Assembly: GCA_016794505.1 (NCBI GenBank)
Contig: JAEUJZ010000093.1
Coordinates: 1-64,000 of the forward strand
Reading direction: 5' to 3'
DNA length: 64,000 bases
Source: Myxococcales bacterium
GTDB lineage: Bacteria > Myxococcota_A > Polyangia > Palsa-1104 > JAEUJZ01
The notes under the pieces are model-generated. The model saw only the letters and a program-made list of their open reading frames with translations. It was not told the DNA's origin and ran no database searches. Below, piece by piece: positions 16,523 to 26,200 of this stretch. Both the position numbers and the translations under genes were made by a program. Numbering within the stretch: the first letter of the stretch is position 1; the number at the start of each line of letters is the position of its first letter.

Positions 16523-18109
16523 ATGACAGACCTGCGCGATCGGCTCGCTCACAGACGGACGCAGACAGCGGCAGCGCATCCACGATGTGCTGCACTGGTG
16601 CTGTCTATCTGCCTTTGCAGCGGTACATGGCTAGGGCCTGTCCAAGGCGCTGTGGATGCTGGCTCAGCGACGGCGGAAGAGGTCGATCTGCGCGGGCGCG
16701 GCCCCACTCGAATCGGCGCCTGCGAGGCCACAGCGAAAGCGAGCAGCCGCCTGCAGTTTTCGCTGGCCCATTTCAACGATCTGCACGCGCGCTACAGCGA
16801 TCGCCTGCTTGGTCACAGCCGCTATGCCTATCTTGCGGGCCTGCTCGCTCAGCTGAAGGCGCAGCGACCGCAGACCCTCATCCTCGATGCGGGGGATGAC
16901 TATGAAAAGGGCGCCATCGCCGATCTGCGCTCGCAGGGCGAAGCGACGCGACGCGTGCTTGCGGCGCTGCCCATCGATGTTCGCACCATCGGCAATCACG
17001 ACTTCGCGTACGGCGAAGCCGCGCTCTTGCGCGACGTGCAGAACAGCCGCCACCCGGTGCTGGCCGCGAACCTGCGCCACCTGCAACGCAGCGACACGGA
17101 TCAGCCCTTTCTGCCCGCCGTGCGCCTGGATGTCGGCTGCCTGCGCGTGGGGGTCATCGGCCTTGTGACACAAGGCTATGGCGCCGAGGATCGACGCACG
17201 CCCGATGCGTATGCCCAGACGTTCGTCCACGACGATCGCTATGTCGACGTCCTGCGGCGGCACGCGCAGCGACTGCGCCCAGCAGTCGATGTGCTGATTG
17301 CGCTCACGCACGTGGGACACAGCGAAGACGTGCGACTTGCCGAGCAGGTGGACGAGGTCGACATCGTCGTGGGCGCGCACACCAAGGATCTGCTGCGCAA
17401 GCCGCTGGTCTTTTCACACAGCGGCGGACGGCAGACCTGGGTGCTGCGCGCCGGTCACGATGCAACGTCGCTGGGCCTGGGCGATGTGCGATTCGATCCC
17501 GCGACGAAGTCCGTCCGCATCGAGGGCTATAAGATCGTCGCGATCAACGAGACGCTGCCGGTCTTGCCGGCGCTGACCGCGCTGGTTGCAGAGGAAGAGC
17601 GCCGCGTGGCCCCCGACACACACGTGCCGCTGATCCGCGTGAGCACGCCCATCCCGCGACGCCGGATGCCGGCGCTGATCTTTGCCGCGGCACAAGCGCA
17701 GTGGCAGGTCGATGCGCTGATCGTGGGCCGCGATGTCTTTTTCGCGGGCTTGCCGGCGGGCCGCTTGACGCTGCAGCAGCTTTACGATCCCGTGCGGGTG
17801 CAGCGCCAGCCCAGCGGTACGCCGGGCCTGTCGTCGCTGTGGCAGCTTTCGCTGCGCGGCGAAGAGCTCATGCGTCTGCACAAGCAGGCGCGGTCCGATA
17901 CCGACTACGCGGTCTTTCTGCCGAGCCCACCGCTCGATCCGCAGCGCTCGTACCGCTTGGCCATCGAAAAGCGGCTGCTTCTGCACCCAGATCGTCTGTT
18001 CAAGAGCCGATCGTCGCTGCCTTCGGCTCAGCTACGCGGCGAGCTGATCGATGTGCTGGAAGCCTATGCCCGCGCTCGCGATGCCGCCGGGTCGCCGCTT
18101 TCGGAGTAA
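16523..18109 (+). CDS. Exported 5'-nucleotidase / UshA-like metallophosphoesterase
   Basis: 528 residues. A hydrophobic segment around residues 20-42 ending VQGAVDA acts as a signal. The catalytic domain has FNDLHAR (about 83-89), DAGDDYEKG, GNHDFAYG (about 156), LTHVGHSED and VGAHTK (about 283), matching the 5'-nucleotidase family. The C-terminal domain (about 360-528) fits the substrate-recognition half of UshA. It likely dephosphorylates nucleotides or related esters outside the cytoplasm. It is preceded by an AT-rich island and converges on a minus-strand unknown gene. Confidence 0.88.
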   Translation: MTDLRDRLAHRRTQTAAAHPRCAALVLSICLCSGTWLGPVQGAVDAGSATAEEVDLRGRGPTRIGACEATAKASSRLQFSLAHFNDLHARYSDRLLGHSRYAYLAGLLAQLKAQRPQTLILDAGDDYEKGAIADLRSQGEATRRVLAALPIDVRTIGNHDFAYGEAALLRDVQNSRHPVLAANLRHLQRSDTDQPFLPAVRLDVGCLRVGVIGLVTQGYGAEDRRTPDAYAQTFVHDDRYVDVLRRHAQRLRPAVDVLIALTHVGHSEDVRLAEQVDEVDIVVGAHTKDLLRKPLVFSHSGGRQTWVLRAGHDATSLGLGDVRFDPATKSVRIEGYKIVAINETLPVLPALTALVAEEERRVAPDTHVPLIRVSTPIPRRRMPALIFAAAQAQWQVDALIVGRDVFFAGLPAGRLTLQQLYDPVRVQRQPSGTPGLSSLWQLSLRGEELMRLHKQARSDTDYAVFLPSPPLDPQRSYRLAIEKRLLLHPDRLFKSRSSLPSAQLRGELIDVLEAYARARDAAGSPLSE

Positions 18110-18116
18110 GAGCACG

Positions 18117-18132
18117 AGCGCAGAGTGGCGCT
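18117..18132. terminator. Weak hairpin between convergent genes
   Basis: AGCGC and GCGCT form a 5-bp stem with a six-base loop between the 5'-nucleotidase stop and the convergent gene's end. There is no T-tract, so terminator function is doubtful. Confidence 0.25.
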
Positions 18133-19343
18133 TAGGGCTGCGCAGTTCCCGTCGCTGATGCGACCTCGCCGCTTGCCTTCTGGACGTCTTTTTCAAACTC
18201 GTCGAGATAGCGGCGCTTCTGTTCGCTGTCCCATTCCGCGCTGGAAAACTCAGACAGCGAGTACACCGCGGTCTTGTGGACGACGCCTGCCAAGCGCGGC
18301 ATGTGCGCGCGATCCGGGGTCGTATCTTCAAAGAACAGATAGCCTTCGACATCGCGCAAGAACAAAGGCAGCGTCGGGCGCTGGTCGCGGATCAGCTTTC
18401 CAAAGACGTCCAAGGGCACGCTGCCTTCGCCCAGCGCAAGCTCGCCGCTCCATTCCAGATACGCCACTGCCTTGCCCTGCGTGTCATCGACGCGACCGAC
18501 GACAAAATAGCGACCGGCGCGGATCACCTGGATGCCCAGCGCAAGCTGCAGCGAGCCATCGACGATCGACTCGCGCACACGACCCGTGAAGCGAGCGGGA
18601 GGAGATCCCGTGTACAGCAGATCGAAAAATGGCGTCCCTAGATCGCGCCCCAGACGCACGCGGATCTGAACGCGCAGCATGCCGTGATAGCGCGAAAGGC
18701 CCAGCGCCATCGGCTGCACAAGCGCGGTCTTCGTTCCGTCTTGCGCTCGCTCGTCGCCATCGCGACCTTCGTCGGAAAACGTCACGGGAAACGGACCCAG
18801 CGGCGCGCCGCCTGTACCCGGATCGCTTTTGATCTCGGCGTTGTCGACGACGCAGGGCAGCGGCTTGCCCAAGCTGTCTTCACAGCGGATCCACAGACGT
18901 GCGATCTCGTCCCCGACAAGCTCTCGGCGGTCCTGACCAAGCTGCACGTTGACTTCGTCGTGGGCACGCGCCCCCGCCACCAGCGGCAGCGTCCGCACAA
19001 CCGAGGCCCGCGGGTTCAACTGATCCGGGTGCTCGGCAGCCGGACGCGAGCCGGGTGGATACTGCGCAAACGCGCGATAGTTGGCCAAGCGAAGCTGTGC
19101 CTCGCGCAGGCGCGCAAGTGCGCCCTCGCTGTCGCTGGCCATGACGGGCGGCGCTGTATCGTGGGCAGGGGCAGCGGGCGAGCCCGGCAGAGCCAAGGCG
19201 CGAGGCGACGAAGGAGCAGGCTGCGGGGCAAAAGGCGCCACATCCGACGGACGCCGCGCGACATAGGCCACGCCGAGCAGAACCAAGAGCCCGAGCAGCG
19301 TCACGGCCCCGGCCGAGCGCCGAGCGGGCGAGCCCATGGCCAT
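18132..19343 (-). CDS. Membrane-anchored protein of unknown function
   Basis: 403 residues. A single hydrophobic helix (residues 11-29, AGAVTLLGLLVLLGVAYVA) is followed by a Pro/Ala/Ser-rich linker to about residue 65 and a large soluble part with beta-rich stretches (ARLWIRCEDSLGKPLPC, FTGRVRESIVDGSLQLALGIQVIRAGRYFVVGRVDDTQGK, YLEWSGEL). Several segments read like Ig-type folds. It ends EKDVQKASGEVASATGTAQP. The second Met (19337) is an alternative start. It follows the exported protein at 19347-20255 by three bases, so the two are cotranscribed. No family recognised. Confidence 0.75.
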   Translation of the reverse strand: MAMGSPARRSAGAVTLLGLLVLLGVAYVARRPSDVAPFAPQPAPSSPRALALPGSPAAPAHDTAPPVMASDSEGALARLREAQLRLANYRAFAQYPPGSRPAAEHPDQLNPRASVVRTLPLVAGARAHDEVNVQLGQDRRELVGDEIARLWIRCEDSLGKPLPCVVDNAEIKSDPGTGGAPLGPFPVTFSDEGRDGDERAQDGTKTALVQPMALGLSRYHGMLRVQIRVRLGRDLGTPFFDLLYTGSPPARFTGRVRESIVDGSLQLALGIQVIRAGRYFVVGRVDDTQGKAVAYLEWSGELALGEGSVPLDVFGKLIRDQRPTLPLFLRDVEGYLFFEDTTPDRAHMPRLAGVVHKTAVYSLSEFSSAEWDSEQKRRYLDEFEKDVQKASGEVASATGTAQP

Positions 19344-19346
19344 CGA

Positions 19347-20255
19347 CTACTTTGCGACGCTGACGATGGCCGAGCGCACCGGCCCAATGATGCCCAGCCA
19401 GCTGCCGGCGGAATAGTGGTTGTACGCCTCGGCATCGTCGCGCAGCGCGAGCGTGTGATAGCTCCACTTGCTCGCGCCATCTTCGCAGGCCGCCGTGCCC
19501 GTATTGAGATCACTACAGAACCAGTCGCCGGGATTGCAGTAGCTGCCCCCGGCAGTGCCCGCGACGCCGCCCGTGCTGTGATACGAGACGGCCTCGTCAT
19601 CTTGTCCGGGCAGCAGCGCCGAATACAGCGTCCCAGCCGCGCCGGCATAGCGGAAAAACGTCACGCCCTGCGTCGTGTTGTGGTTGTACATGGCGCGTGC
19701 CGTCGTCGTCACCAGGTCGATGCTCAGCGTGTCGCTGACGGCCCAGCGCCCCAGGTCGGCAAGCTCGCTGCCACCGGCTGCGCCCGAGGCCACGTACACC
19801 GACTTGATGTTCCAGCCGATCTGGGTCGTGCCGTCGCTGTTGCCGCAGACTCCGCTGGCATTTGGTGTCGCGTTCTTTTTGGGGCGCGCGGTCCTGCCGT
19901 ACTGCGCCAGGGCGTACCCGATGTGCAGATCGCCTGCGCTATGGACCGCGATGTAGCACCAGTTGGGGCCCGTGCAGAAACAGTCCAGCGCATCACGGAT
20001 GCGAAAGTTCTGGTCCGCGATGCGGCCAACGCCGTCCCAGTTCACCGCCTTTTTATTGACGCCAGCCGAGACGGAAGCCGGCCCCCAGTATGAGAAGTCA
20101 GCGTAGTTGCCCGCCTGCGTGGTTGCGCCGGGATTGCGGCCATGAATCCACAGCGTGTAGTTCGCAGCGTGCGCTGTCTCTGTCGCGCCGAACACCAGGC
20201 ACAGCGAAAACAGCGAACCCAAGAGCACTTTCTCGACAGCGTGCGTGAACAGCAT
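19347..20255 (-). CDS. Exported protein with alpha/beta-hydrolase-like nucleophile motif
   Basis: 302 residues from the ATG at 20255, seven bases after a strong GGAGG. Signal peptide LLGSLFSLCLVFGATETAHA cleaved before ANYTLWIHGRNPG. The HGRNP turn after a first strand and IAVHSAGDLHIGYAL (about 100-115) resemble an oxyanion loop and nucleophile elbow of an alpha/beta hydrolase, though the elbow is HSAGD rather than GxSxG. Several cysteines (CFCTGPNWC, CNPGDWFC) suggest disulfides and an extracytoplasmic location. Possible secreted esterase or lipase; no firm family. Confidence 0.7.
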   Translation of the reverse strand: MLFTHAVEKVLLGSLFSLCLVFGATETAHAANYTLWIHGRNPGATTQAGNYADFSYWGPASVSAGVNKKAVNWDGVGRIADQNFRIRDALDCFCTGPNWCYIAVHSAGDLHIGYALAQYGRTARPKKNATPNASGVCGNSDGTTQIGWNIKSVYVASGAAGGSELADLGRWAVSDTLSIDLVTTTARAMYNHNTTQGVTFFRYAGAAGTLYSALLPGQDDEAVSYHSTGGVAGTAGGSYCNPGDWFCSDLNTGTAACEDGASKWSYHTLALRDDAEAYNHYSAGSWLGIIGPVRSAIVSVAK

Positions 20256-20488
20256 AAATAACCTCCAAATGCGCAGCGTGCGCTGGCGCAAGTCAACGCC
20301 GGCAACGTAGTACGGACGCGCGAGCGCAGGGCGAGAAAATCGCGTCACAGGCACGGGATCCACAAGGCCGGCCCAGGCTTGACCCTCGACTCTGCCGCGG
20401 TCCACAATGGCGCCAGCCGGTGCGTCGCAACGTGCGCCAGGCTTCCCGTCGACGCAACGAAGCTACGCTCGCAACAGGTGCCCTTCGG

Positions 20489-20755
20489 ATGACTCTCTTT
20501 CGCAGCACTGGACTGGCTTGTGCCTTGGCCCTTTTCGGCTTTGTGGCCTGGCTCAACTACGACGCGCTCAAGGAAGCGTATGGCAGCGGTCCGCCGCACT
20601 ACAGCCGCACCACCAATATGGACACGTGGCAAAACCCGCTGCCTGGCTTGCTCGCGATCGACGGCATCGCGATCTTGGTGGTGGCCGCTGCGGTGGCGCT
20701 GTTCCGTCGCCGCATAGCCGAGCGGGCCGCGGTGGAAGCGGTCTTTGACACCTGA
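20489..20755 (+). CDS. Small two-helix membrane protein
   Basis: 88 residues from the ATG at 20489. Helix one covers about 7-24 (GLACALALFGFVAWL), helix two about 54-74 (GLLAIDGIAILVVAAAVALF), separated by a polar loop with several Tyr, Ser and Asn residues. Unknown function. It overlaps the TTG start of tatD and so likely leads that operon. The start is the most downstream sensible Met; an upstream Arg-rich extension is possible. Confidence 0.6.
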   Translation: MTLFRSTGLACALALFGFVAWLNYDALKEAYGSGPPHYSRTTNMDTWQNPLPGLLAIDGIAILVVAAAVALFRRRIAERAAVEAVFDT

Positions 20756-21665
20756 GCTATTTGACTCGCACTGTCACGTGCAGGACGCACGCATGGACGC
20801 GGTGCGTTCCGACGCGCTTTCGCGAGCCCGCGCCGCGGGTGTTTCGGGCCTGCTTCTGGCCGGCGTCGATGTGATGGACTGGCGAGCGCAGGCTGCGCTG
20901 ATCGCGGTGCCACCGACGGCTGCAGCAGAAGGCGCGGCGGCGCCCCCCGCGTGCGCGTTCAGCGTGGCTCGCGCCTATGGCATCCACCCGCAGGTTGTTG
21001 AGCAATACAGCGATGAAGAGCTAACGCAGCAGCTAGAGACGCTGGCCCGTGCCCTGCAAAACCAGGATCCAACCCTGCCCCGCCCCCATGCCGTCGGAGA
21101 GCTTGGCCTGGATGCCTTGACCCCGCAGCGTCGACAGAGCCTGCCGCGGCAAGAGCGAATCTTCCGCGCCCAGCTCGCGTTGGCCCGGCAGCAGGACGTT
21201 CCGCTGGTCCTTCACATCCTGCGCACCCACGGCGAAGCGCTGCGCGTCCTGCGCCACGATGGTGTCCCGCGCGCAGGAGGCGTCGTCCATAGCTACAGCG
21301 GCTCGGCGGATCTCGTGCGCGACTATGTGGCGCTGGGGCTCTCGATCTCGTTTTCTGGGGCGATCACGCTGCCGCAGGCCACCCGCCTGCAGCGCGCTGC
21401 GTGCGTGGTGCCGCTCGACCGCCTGCTTATCGAGACAGACGCTCCTGATCAGACCCCGCTTCCCCATCGCCCCGCCGCAAACGAGCCGGCGTTCTTGCCC
21501 GCAGTCTGCGCGGCCATAGCCGCCGCACGGGGCCAAGACTTCAACCTGGTTGCGCAAAGCACCGCGGAAAATGCGCGGCGCTTGTTCCATGTACACGTGT
21601 GCTCTCACAACGCTCCGCAGTCGGCTGCATCCTCGACGGCCAGCAGCCTGATGCAGCCCGAATGA
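20745..21665 (+). CDS. TatD family metal-dependent DNase-like hydrolase
   Basis: 306 residues from a TTG at 20745 that overlaps the preceding stop; the protein begins MTPELFDSHCH, which is the natural TatD start. Metal ligands are present: H9 and H11 (SHCH), Glu in GELGLD (about 119), His in LVLHILR (about 157), His in VVHSYSG (about 182), and Asp in IETDAPD (about 230). TatD enzymes are 3'-5' exonucleases in DNA repair and degradation, but some paralogs differ. A non-conserved Ser/Ala-rich tail ends the protein. Its stop overlaps a possible tcdA start. Confidence 0.9.
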   Translation: MTPELFDSHCHVQDARMDAVRSDALSRARAAGVSGLLLAGVDVMDWRAQAALIAVPPTAAAEGAAAPPACAFSVARAYGIHPQVVEQYSDEELTQQLETLARALQNQDPTLPRPHAVGELGLDALTPQRRQSLPRQERIFRAQLALARQQDVPLVLHILRTHGEALRVLRHDGVPRAGGVVHSYSGSADLVRDYVALGLSISFSGAITLPQATRLQRAACVVPLDRLLIETDAPDQTPLPHRPAANEPAFLPAVCAAIAAARGQDFNLVAQSTAENARRLFHVHVCSHNAPQSAASSTASSLMQPE

Positions 21666-21685
21666 ACCCAGCGCAGGAAGGTTCC

Positions 21686-22654
21686 ATGTCGACCGCTTCT
21701 CGTTCGGATCTGTCCGCTTCTGAGCGCACCGATCAACCCAGTGCAGCTGCCAGTGCAGCTGCCACCGCACGCAGCGAAAGCAACGACGGCGAAAACGCCT
21801 ATCGCCTGCATCGTCGCTTCGATCGCATGGGCCGCCTGTTCGGTGATGCTGCGATGGAGCGCCTGTTTTCTGCCCACGTCATGGTCATCGGCCTGGGCGG
21901 CGTTGGTAGCTTCGCCGCGGAATCGCTCGCTCGCAGCGGCATCGGCCGCCTCACGCTGATCGACTTTGATCGCGTCTGCGTCACCAACAGCAACCGTCAG
22001 CTGCAAGCGATGCGCGGCACCATCGGCAAGTATAAGGCTCAGGTCTTGGCCGAGCGCCTTCGCCTGATCAATCCGCAGTCTCAGGTCGAGCCGCTCTGTC
22101 GCTTCTACGACCAAGCCACGGCCTCGGCCATCCTGTCGCTGGCTCCCGATTTTATCGTCGATGCCATCGACAACATCACGGCCAAGTGCCACCTACTGGC
22201 CAGCGCACGCCGCCTGGGTCTGCCCATCGTCAGCGCCACGGGCGCATCGGGCCGCTTGGATCCCACCCAGCTTCGCATCGGCGATCTGGCGGACACGCGC
22301 ATCGATCCCTTGGCGCAAGAAGTCCGCCACATCTTGCGTCGCAAGTACGGCTTCCCCAGCGACGGGCTCTTTGGCATTCCCGCGGTGTACTCGCTGGAAC
22401 ACCCGCAGCACCCAGAAGACCTGCACTACGACCACGGCGAAGGCTTTCACTGCGTCTGCCCCGGCGGCAAGAACGATCACCACTCCTGCGAAGAGCGGCG
22501 CTTGATCTATGGCACAGCCAGCTTCGTCACCGGCAGCTTTGGCCTGACCTGCGCGAGCGTTGTCATCCGCAGCCTCGTCGCCATGACACACAGCCAACGC
22601 GCAGCCAGCGAAACGGGAAGCACTGCGCCCAACCCCGCCGAGCGCATCGGTTAA
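21686..22654 (+). CDS. tcdA: tRNA threonylcarbamoyladenosine dehydratase-like (TcdA/ThiF fold)
   Basis: 322 residues from the ATG at 21686 with AGGAAGG upstream; an ATG at 21662 overlapping the tatD stop is an alternative. After a ~35-residue Ser/Ala-rich lead, partly encoded by two copies of a 12-base repeat, comes the E1-like domain. It has GLGGVGS nucleotide-binding loop (about 70-76), LIDFDRV, NSNRQLQA, DAIDNITAK, and SATGASGRLDPTQ. The C-terminal half with HCVCPGGKNDHHSC resembles TcdA (CsdL), which forms cyclic t6A37. tatD-tcdA coupling suggests shared expression. Confidence 0.87.
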   Translation: MSTASRSDLSASERTDQPSAAASAAATARSESNDGENAYRLHRRFDRMGRLFGDAAMERLFSAHVMVIGLGGVGSFAAESLARSGIGRLTLIDFDRVCVTNSNRQLQAMRGTIGKYKAQVLAERLRLINPQSQVEPLCRFYDQATASAILSLAPDFIVDAIDNITAKCHLLASARRLGLPIVSATGASGRLDPTQLRIGDLADTRIDPLAQEVRHILRRKYGFPSDGLFGIPAVYSLEHPQHPEDLHYDHGEGFHCVCPGGKNDHHSCEERRLIYGTASFVTGSFGLTCASVVIRSLVAMTHSQRAASETGSTAPNPAERIG

Positions 22655-22711
22655 GCCCGACAGTCCCTGCAAAGATCGGGGGAACCGCACTCCATCGTGC
22701 CAACGGCGCGC

Positions 22712-23263
22712 TCACGCGGACTGGGGGCGATCCCTTGTCTCGCCAAACAGCGCTGCCTTGACGTCGGCCTCGGACACGCCGAACTGCGCGGCCACTGCGG
22801 CATATGCCAGCCGCGACAGCTGTCCCAAAGGAGGTCGCGCCACCTGCGCACGCAAGGTCGGCGTCAGGTAGGCAAGCAAAGACGGCTCGTTGATCTCGGC
22901 GGCGAGATTGCGCGCCGCAGCCAGCCAGTCCCCATCCGATGCCGTAGCCCCATGCGACAGCGCGTACTTGCGCAGCGCCAGCAACCAGCGCAGCCACGCA
23001 TGCAGCGCCACGCCGTAGTGTACCCAGGCCGGCAGCACGACGGTGTCGGGGTCCCCAGCAAGCCAACTCAGCACAGCATCAAGCCGCGCTTGCAGCTCGG
23101 CTGGTGGCAGCGCTTGCCACTCGCGCAGCGCACCGGGAAAGCGACGCGCGACCTCGTCCATGGCCCTGCGTCGAGCTGGGCTGCGCTCGGGCACGGCGTC
23201 GTGCAGTGCCAGCAGCTGCTCATACTTTTCGCGCAGTGCCTGCAGGGCGAGCTGCCGCTTCAT
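22712..23263 (-). CDS. Conserved-looking unknown protein coupled to the FrzS-like gene
   Basis: 183 residues, mostly helical (LQALREKYEQLLALHDAVPERSPARRRAMDEVARRFPGALREWQALP). The middle reads LPAWVHYGVALHAWLRWLLALRKYAL and the C-terminus ends with a helix carrying GVSEADVKAALFG. Its ATG overlaps the stop of the FrzS-like gene (ATGA), which makes translational coupling and a joint role likely. No signal peptide and no recognised domain. Confidence 0.65.
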   Translation of the reverse strand: MKRQLALQALREKYEQLLALHDAVPERSPARRRAMDEVARRFPGALREWQALPPAELQARLDAVLSWLAGDPDTVVLPAWVHYGVALHAWLRWLLALRKYALSHGATASDGDWLAAARNLAAEINEPSLLAYLTPTLRAQVARPPLGQLSRLAYAAVAAQFGVSEADVKAALFGETRDRPQSA

Positions 23264-26200
23264 CCTTCGCGCGGTGTACGCGCCGAGTCTGCCTCGGCCG
23301 GGGCTGCGTTGCCCCCCCCTTCGTCAAGAATCCCCAGCGCGATGGTCAGCGCGCGGCGCGTGCGCTTGCGCTGATCTTCTTCAGCCAGCAGGCGCTGATA
23401 CGCGGCCTGCACTTGTTCCTGCATGGTCTGCAGCTCGGCCTGCAGCGCGTGCAGCTGTGCATCGCGATCGCGCAGGCTGTCACGTAGCTTCTGACCCGCG
23501 GCCTCACTCTCGGCGTGATAAGCGCGCACAGTGGCCAGCTCGCTCTCGGTGTTCTGCTGTCGCTGCAAGAGCTCACCCAGCCGCACTTCCAGGCCCGAAG
23601 CCCGCTCGGCAAGCGCGCTGCGTTCGGTAACGATGCGATCCCGCTCTTCGCTGAGCAGGCGATAGCGAGCCTCAGATTCGCGACGCTCTTGCGCCAACAG
23701 CCCTTCGTAGTGGCCGGTCAACTGCTGCCGCAGATCGTGCTGGGCTTGCTGGCTTTCCGCCCGCAGCGCCGCGAGCTCTGCTGCGCTGCTCTGCCGCAGC
23801 TGCTCTAGCTGCGCCTGGGCCTGCACCTGCGCTTGCGCGAGCTGCTGCCTTAGATCCTGCAGGGCTGCATCGTGGCTCTGCTGCAGGCTGCTGATCTCGG
23901 CCTCGTGTCGACGGACGCGTTCTTCGAAGCGGGCCTGGTACTGTGCCTCGAACTGCGCCCAGGCCTGCGCGTGTCGCTGCTCAAGCGCACGCCGATCTTC
24001 TTCGGTGGCGCTGCGCAAGCGCTGCACTTCGTTCTCATGCTTTTGCTGCAGCTCGGCCTCACGCTGAGCGCGCTCCATCACCAGTTGCTGCAGAGCGGCA
24101 TCCGCTTTCTTCTGCTCGCTGGCCAGCGCATCGGCGGCACGCTGCATCGCCTCGCCCAAGGTGGCCTCGGCCTGACGCCGTTGCTCGGCCAGCGTCGCTT
24201 CCGCTCGCTTGCGCTCTTCGGCGAGTGCAGCTTCGCCCCGCGCGGCTTCGGTCTCTAACCGCTTGCGCGTCGACTGCAGATCTTCGTCGAGACGGGCCAG
24301 CTTGCGCTGTGCATCTTCGAGGCGGCCTTTGAGGCCTTTTTCGCGCTCGTGCCAGACGTCTTTGTCTTGCATCAGCGCTTCGATCTTTTCTTGGAAACCT
24401 AGGCTCTCGCGCTCTACTTCGAGCAGTTTTTCATCCAACTCACGACGCTGCCGCTCTTGCTCACGCGCCTTGTCGCGCGCATCCAAGACCTGCCGATCTT
24501 TGGCATCCAGGGCATCGCGCAGATCGAGGATCTCTTTGTCTTTCTTGTTGATGATCTCTTTGAGCGTGATCAGCTCGCGGCTCTGCATCAAGCCGCCACT
24601 TGCAGGGCTGCCGCTCGGGCGTGCCGCGGCGGCTGCCGCGGCGATCTTCGCTTCGTCGATCTCGCTGTGCAGCTTGGCGCGCTCGCTGCTCCAGTTGCTT
24701 GCGGCGGTCTGCAGGCGCTCGACTTCATCGCGCAGGCGATCCCGCTCGCGTCGCAGATCTGCCGCGTCGCTGAGCGCAGCCTCGGCCCGCGCTGCTTCTC
24801 TCTGCGCCAGATCGGCATGCTGCGCGGCACCCGCCGCACTCTGCGCGTGCATGGATTGCGCGGCTTGCGCGGTGTGCAATGCCTGCTGCACATCCGCCAA
24901 CTGACTGCGCAGCGCGCTGAACTCAGCAGCCAAGCGATCGTGTCCGGCGATCAGATCGTCGCGCTCGGCAGTCAGGCGGTCGATGCGATCGCGCTGCTCG
25001 CGCCCTTCGCTTGTCCAGCGCTCGCGCTCGGCCAACAGTTGATCGCGCTCGCTCGACAGCCGCGCCTGGGCTGCCAGCAGCTCAGGAGGCGGACCTTTGC
25101 TCTCGGTCAAGCGCAGAGCATCGCGCTCGGACGTAAGCTGGTTGCGTTCTAGCAAGAGCTGGTTGCGATCGGCCACCAGCTGATCCCGCTCACCTAGCGC
25201 GCGGCGCAGATCCGCATTGGCCTGCTCAAGCTGCTGCGTGCCACGCTCGCGCTCAGTGGCCAAGCGATCGCGCTCGCTGCTCAGACGATCTCGTTCGCTG
25301 GCCAGAAGATCGCGCTGATCGTGCCAGTACGTTGACTGCGCTTCCGCTTTTTCGGCCCGCGAAAGGGCTTCGGCCAGGGCCTTGTCGTTGGCGCTGGCTT
25401 TTTCAACCGGAACGGTGGCACGCAGCGTCTCGCTGACATCGCTCGCCGCGGCGCGCTGCACAACCAAGGTCTGCGATGGGTCACTCCCCGGCGTCGCCTT
25501 GCGCAGCACTGTGGCCGCTGCCGTCGGGGCCGGCGTCGGATCACCGCTCTGCACTTGCTTGCGCGCCCCCGGAGCGACATCCAGCTCAATACGGCGAGGC
25601 AGCGGCGCAGTTGCATCGGGAACCGGCCCGCGAGCTGTCGCCTGATTGCTGGAGGCGACCTGCGGCCGAGGCTCAATAGGCGCAGTCGCTGCCATCGAGG
25701 CCAAAGACGCTGGCGCGACCGGCGTCCTGTGCGATGGCGATGGCGATGGCGAGACACTCGACGGCGCGATGGCTGCAAACGCTGACTCAGTCTCGACATC
25801 GATCTGCTCATCGACGCGCTGCGCCTTCGGAAGCATCAAGCTGCCGGTCGAGATCTCTTCTTCGATGACTGCTTCGTCGATCGAGAGCTCTTCCAAGACC
25901 GCGTCATCCAGCGAGACCGCATCGTCCGAAGCCGCGGCGCGCAGGCCCACGATGCGATCGACTTTGCCCAACAAGACCTCGATGCTGTACGGCTTGTGCA
26001 GGTATTCCTCGGCCCGCGTCCGCAGCTTCTTGTGGTCTTCAAAGTCTTTGTCCGTCGCCTCTTGCGAGGTGACGATCATCGGCGTGTCTTTGAACTGGTT
26101 GGTGCGCTTGACTTTGTTGCAGATGGCCCAGCCCAAGCGCTTCGGATCGATGCACAGGATGATCAGCACCGGACGCAGCGTCTGGTTGGTGATCAGCTCG

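Noticed and set aside
21739..21763. Two copies of CAGTGCAGCTGC
   Set aside because: Codes a short Ser/Ala run at the tcdA N-terminus; a small coding duplication rather than a mobile or regulatory element.
25730..25755. GATGGC-type tandem repeat
   Set aside because: Encodes the Ser/Pro linker of the FrzS-like protein; three to four units only, ordinary low complexity.
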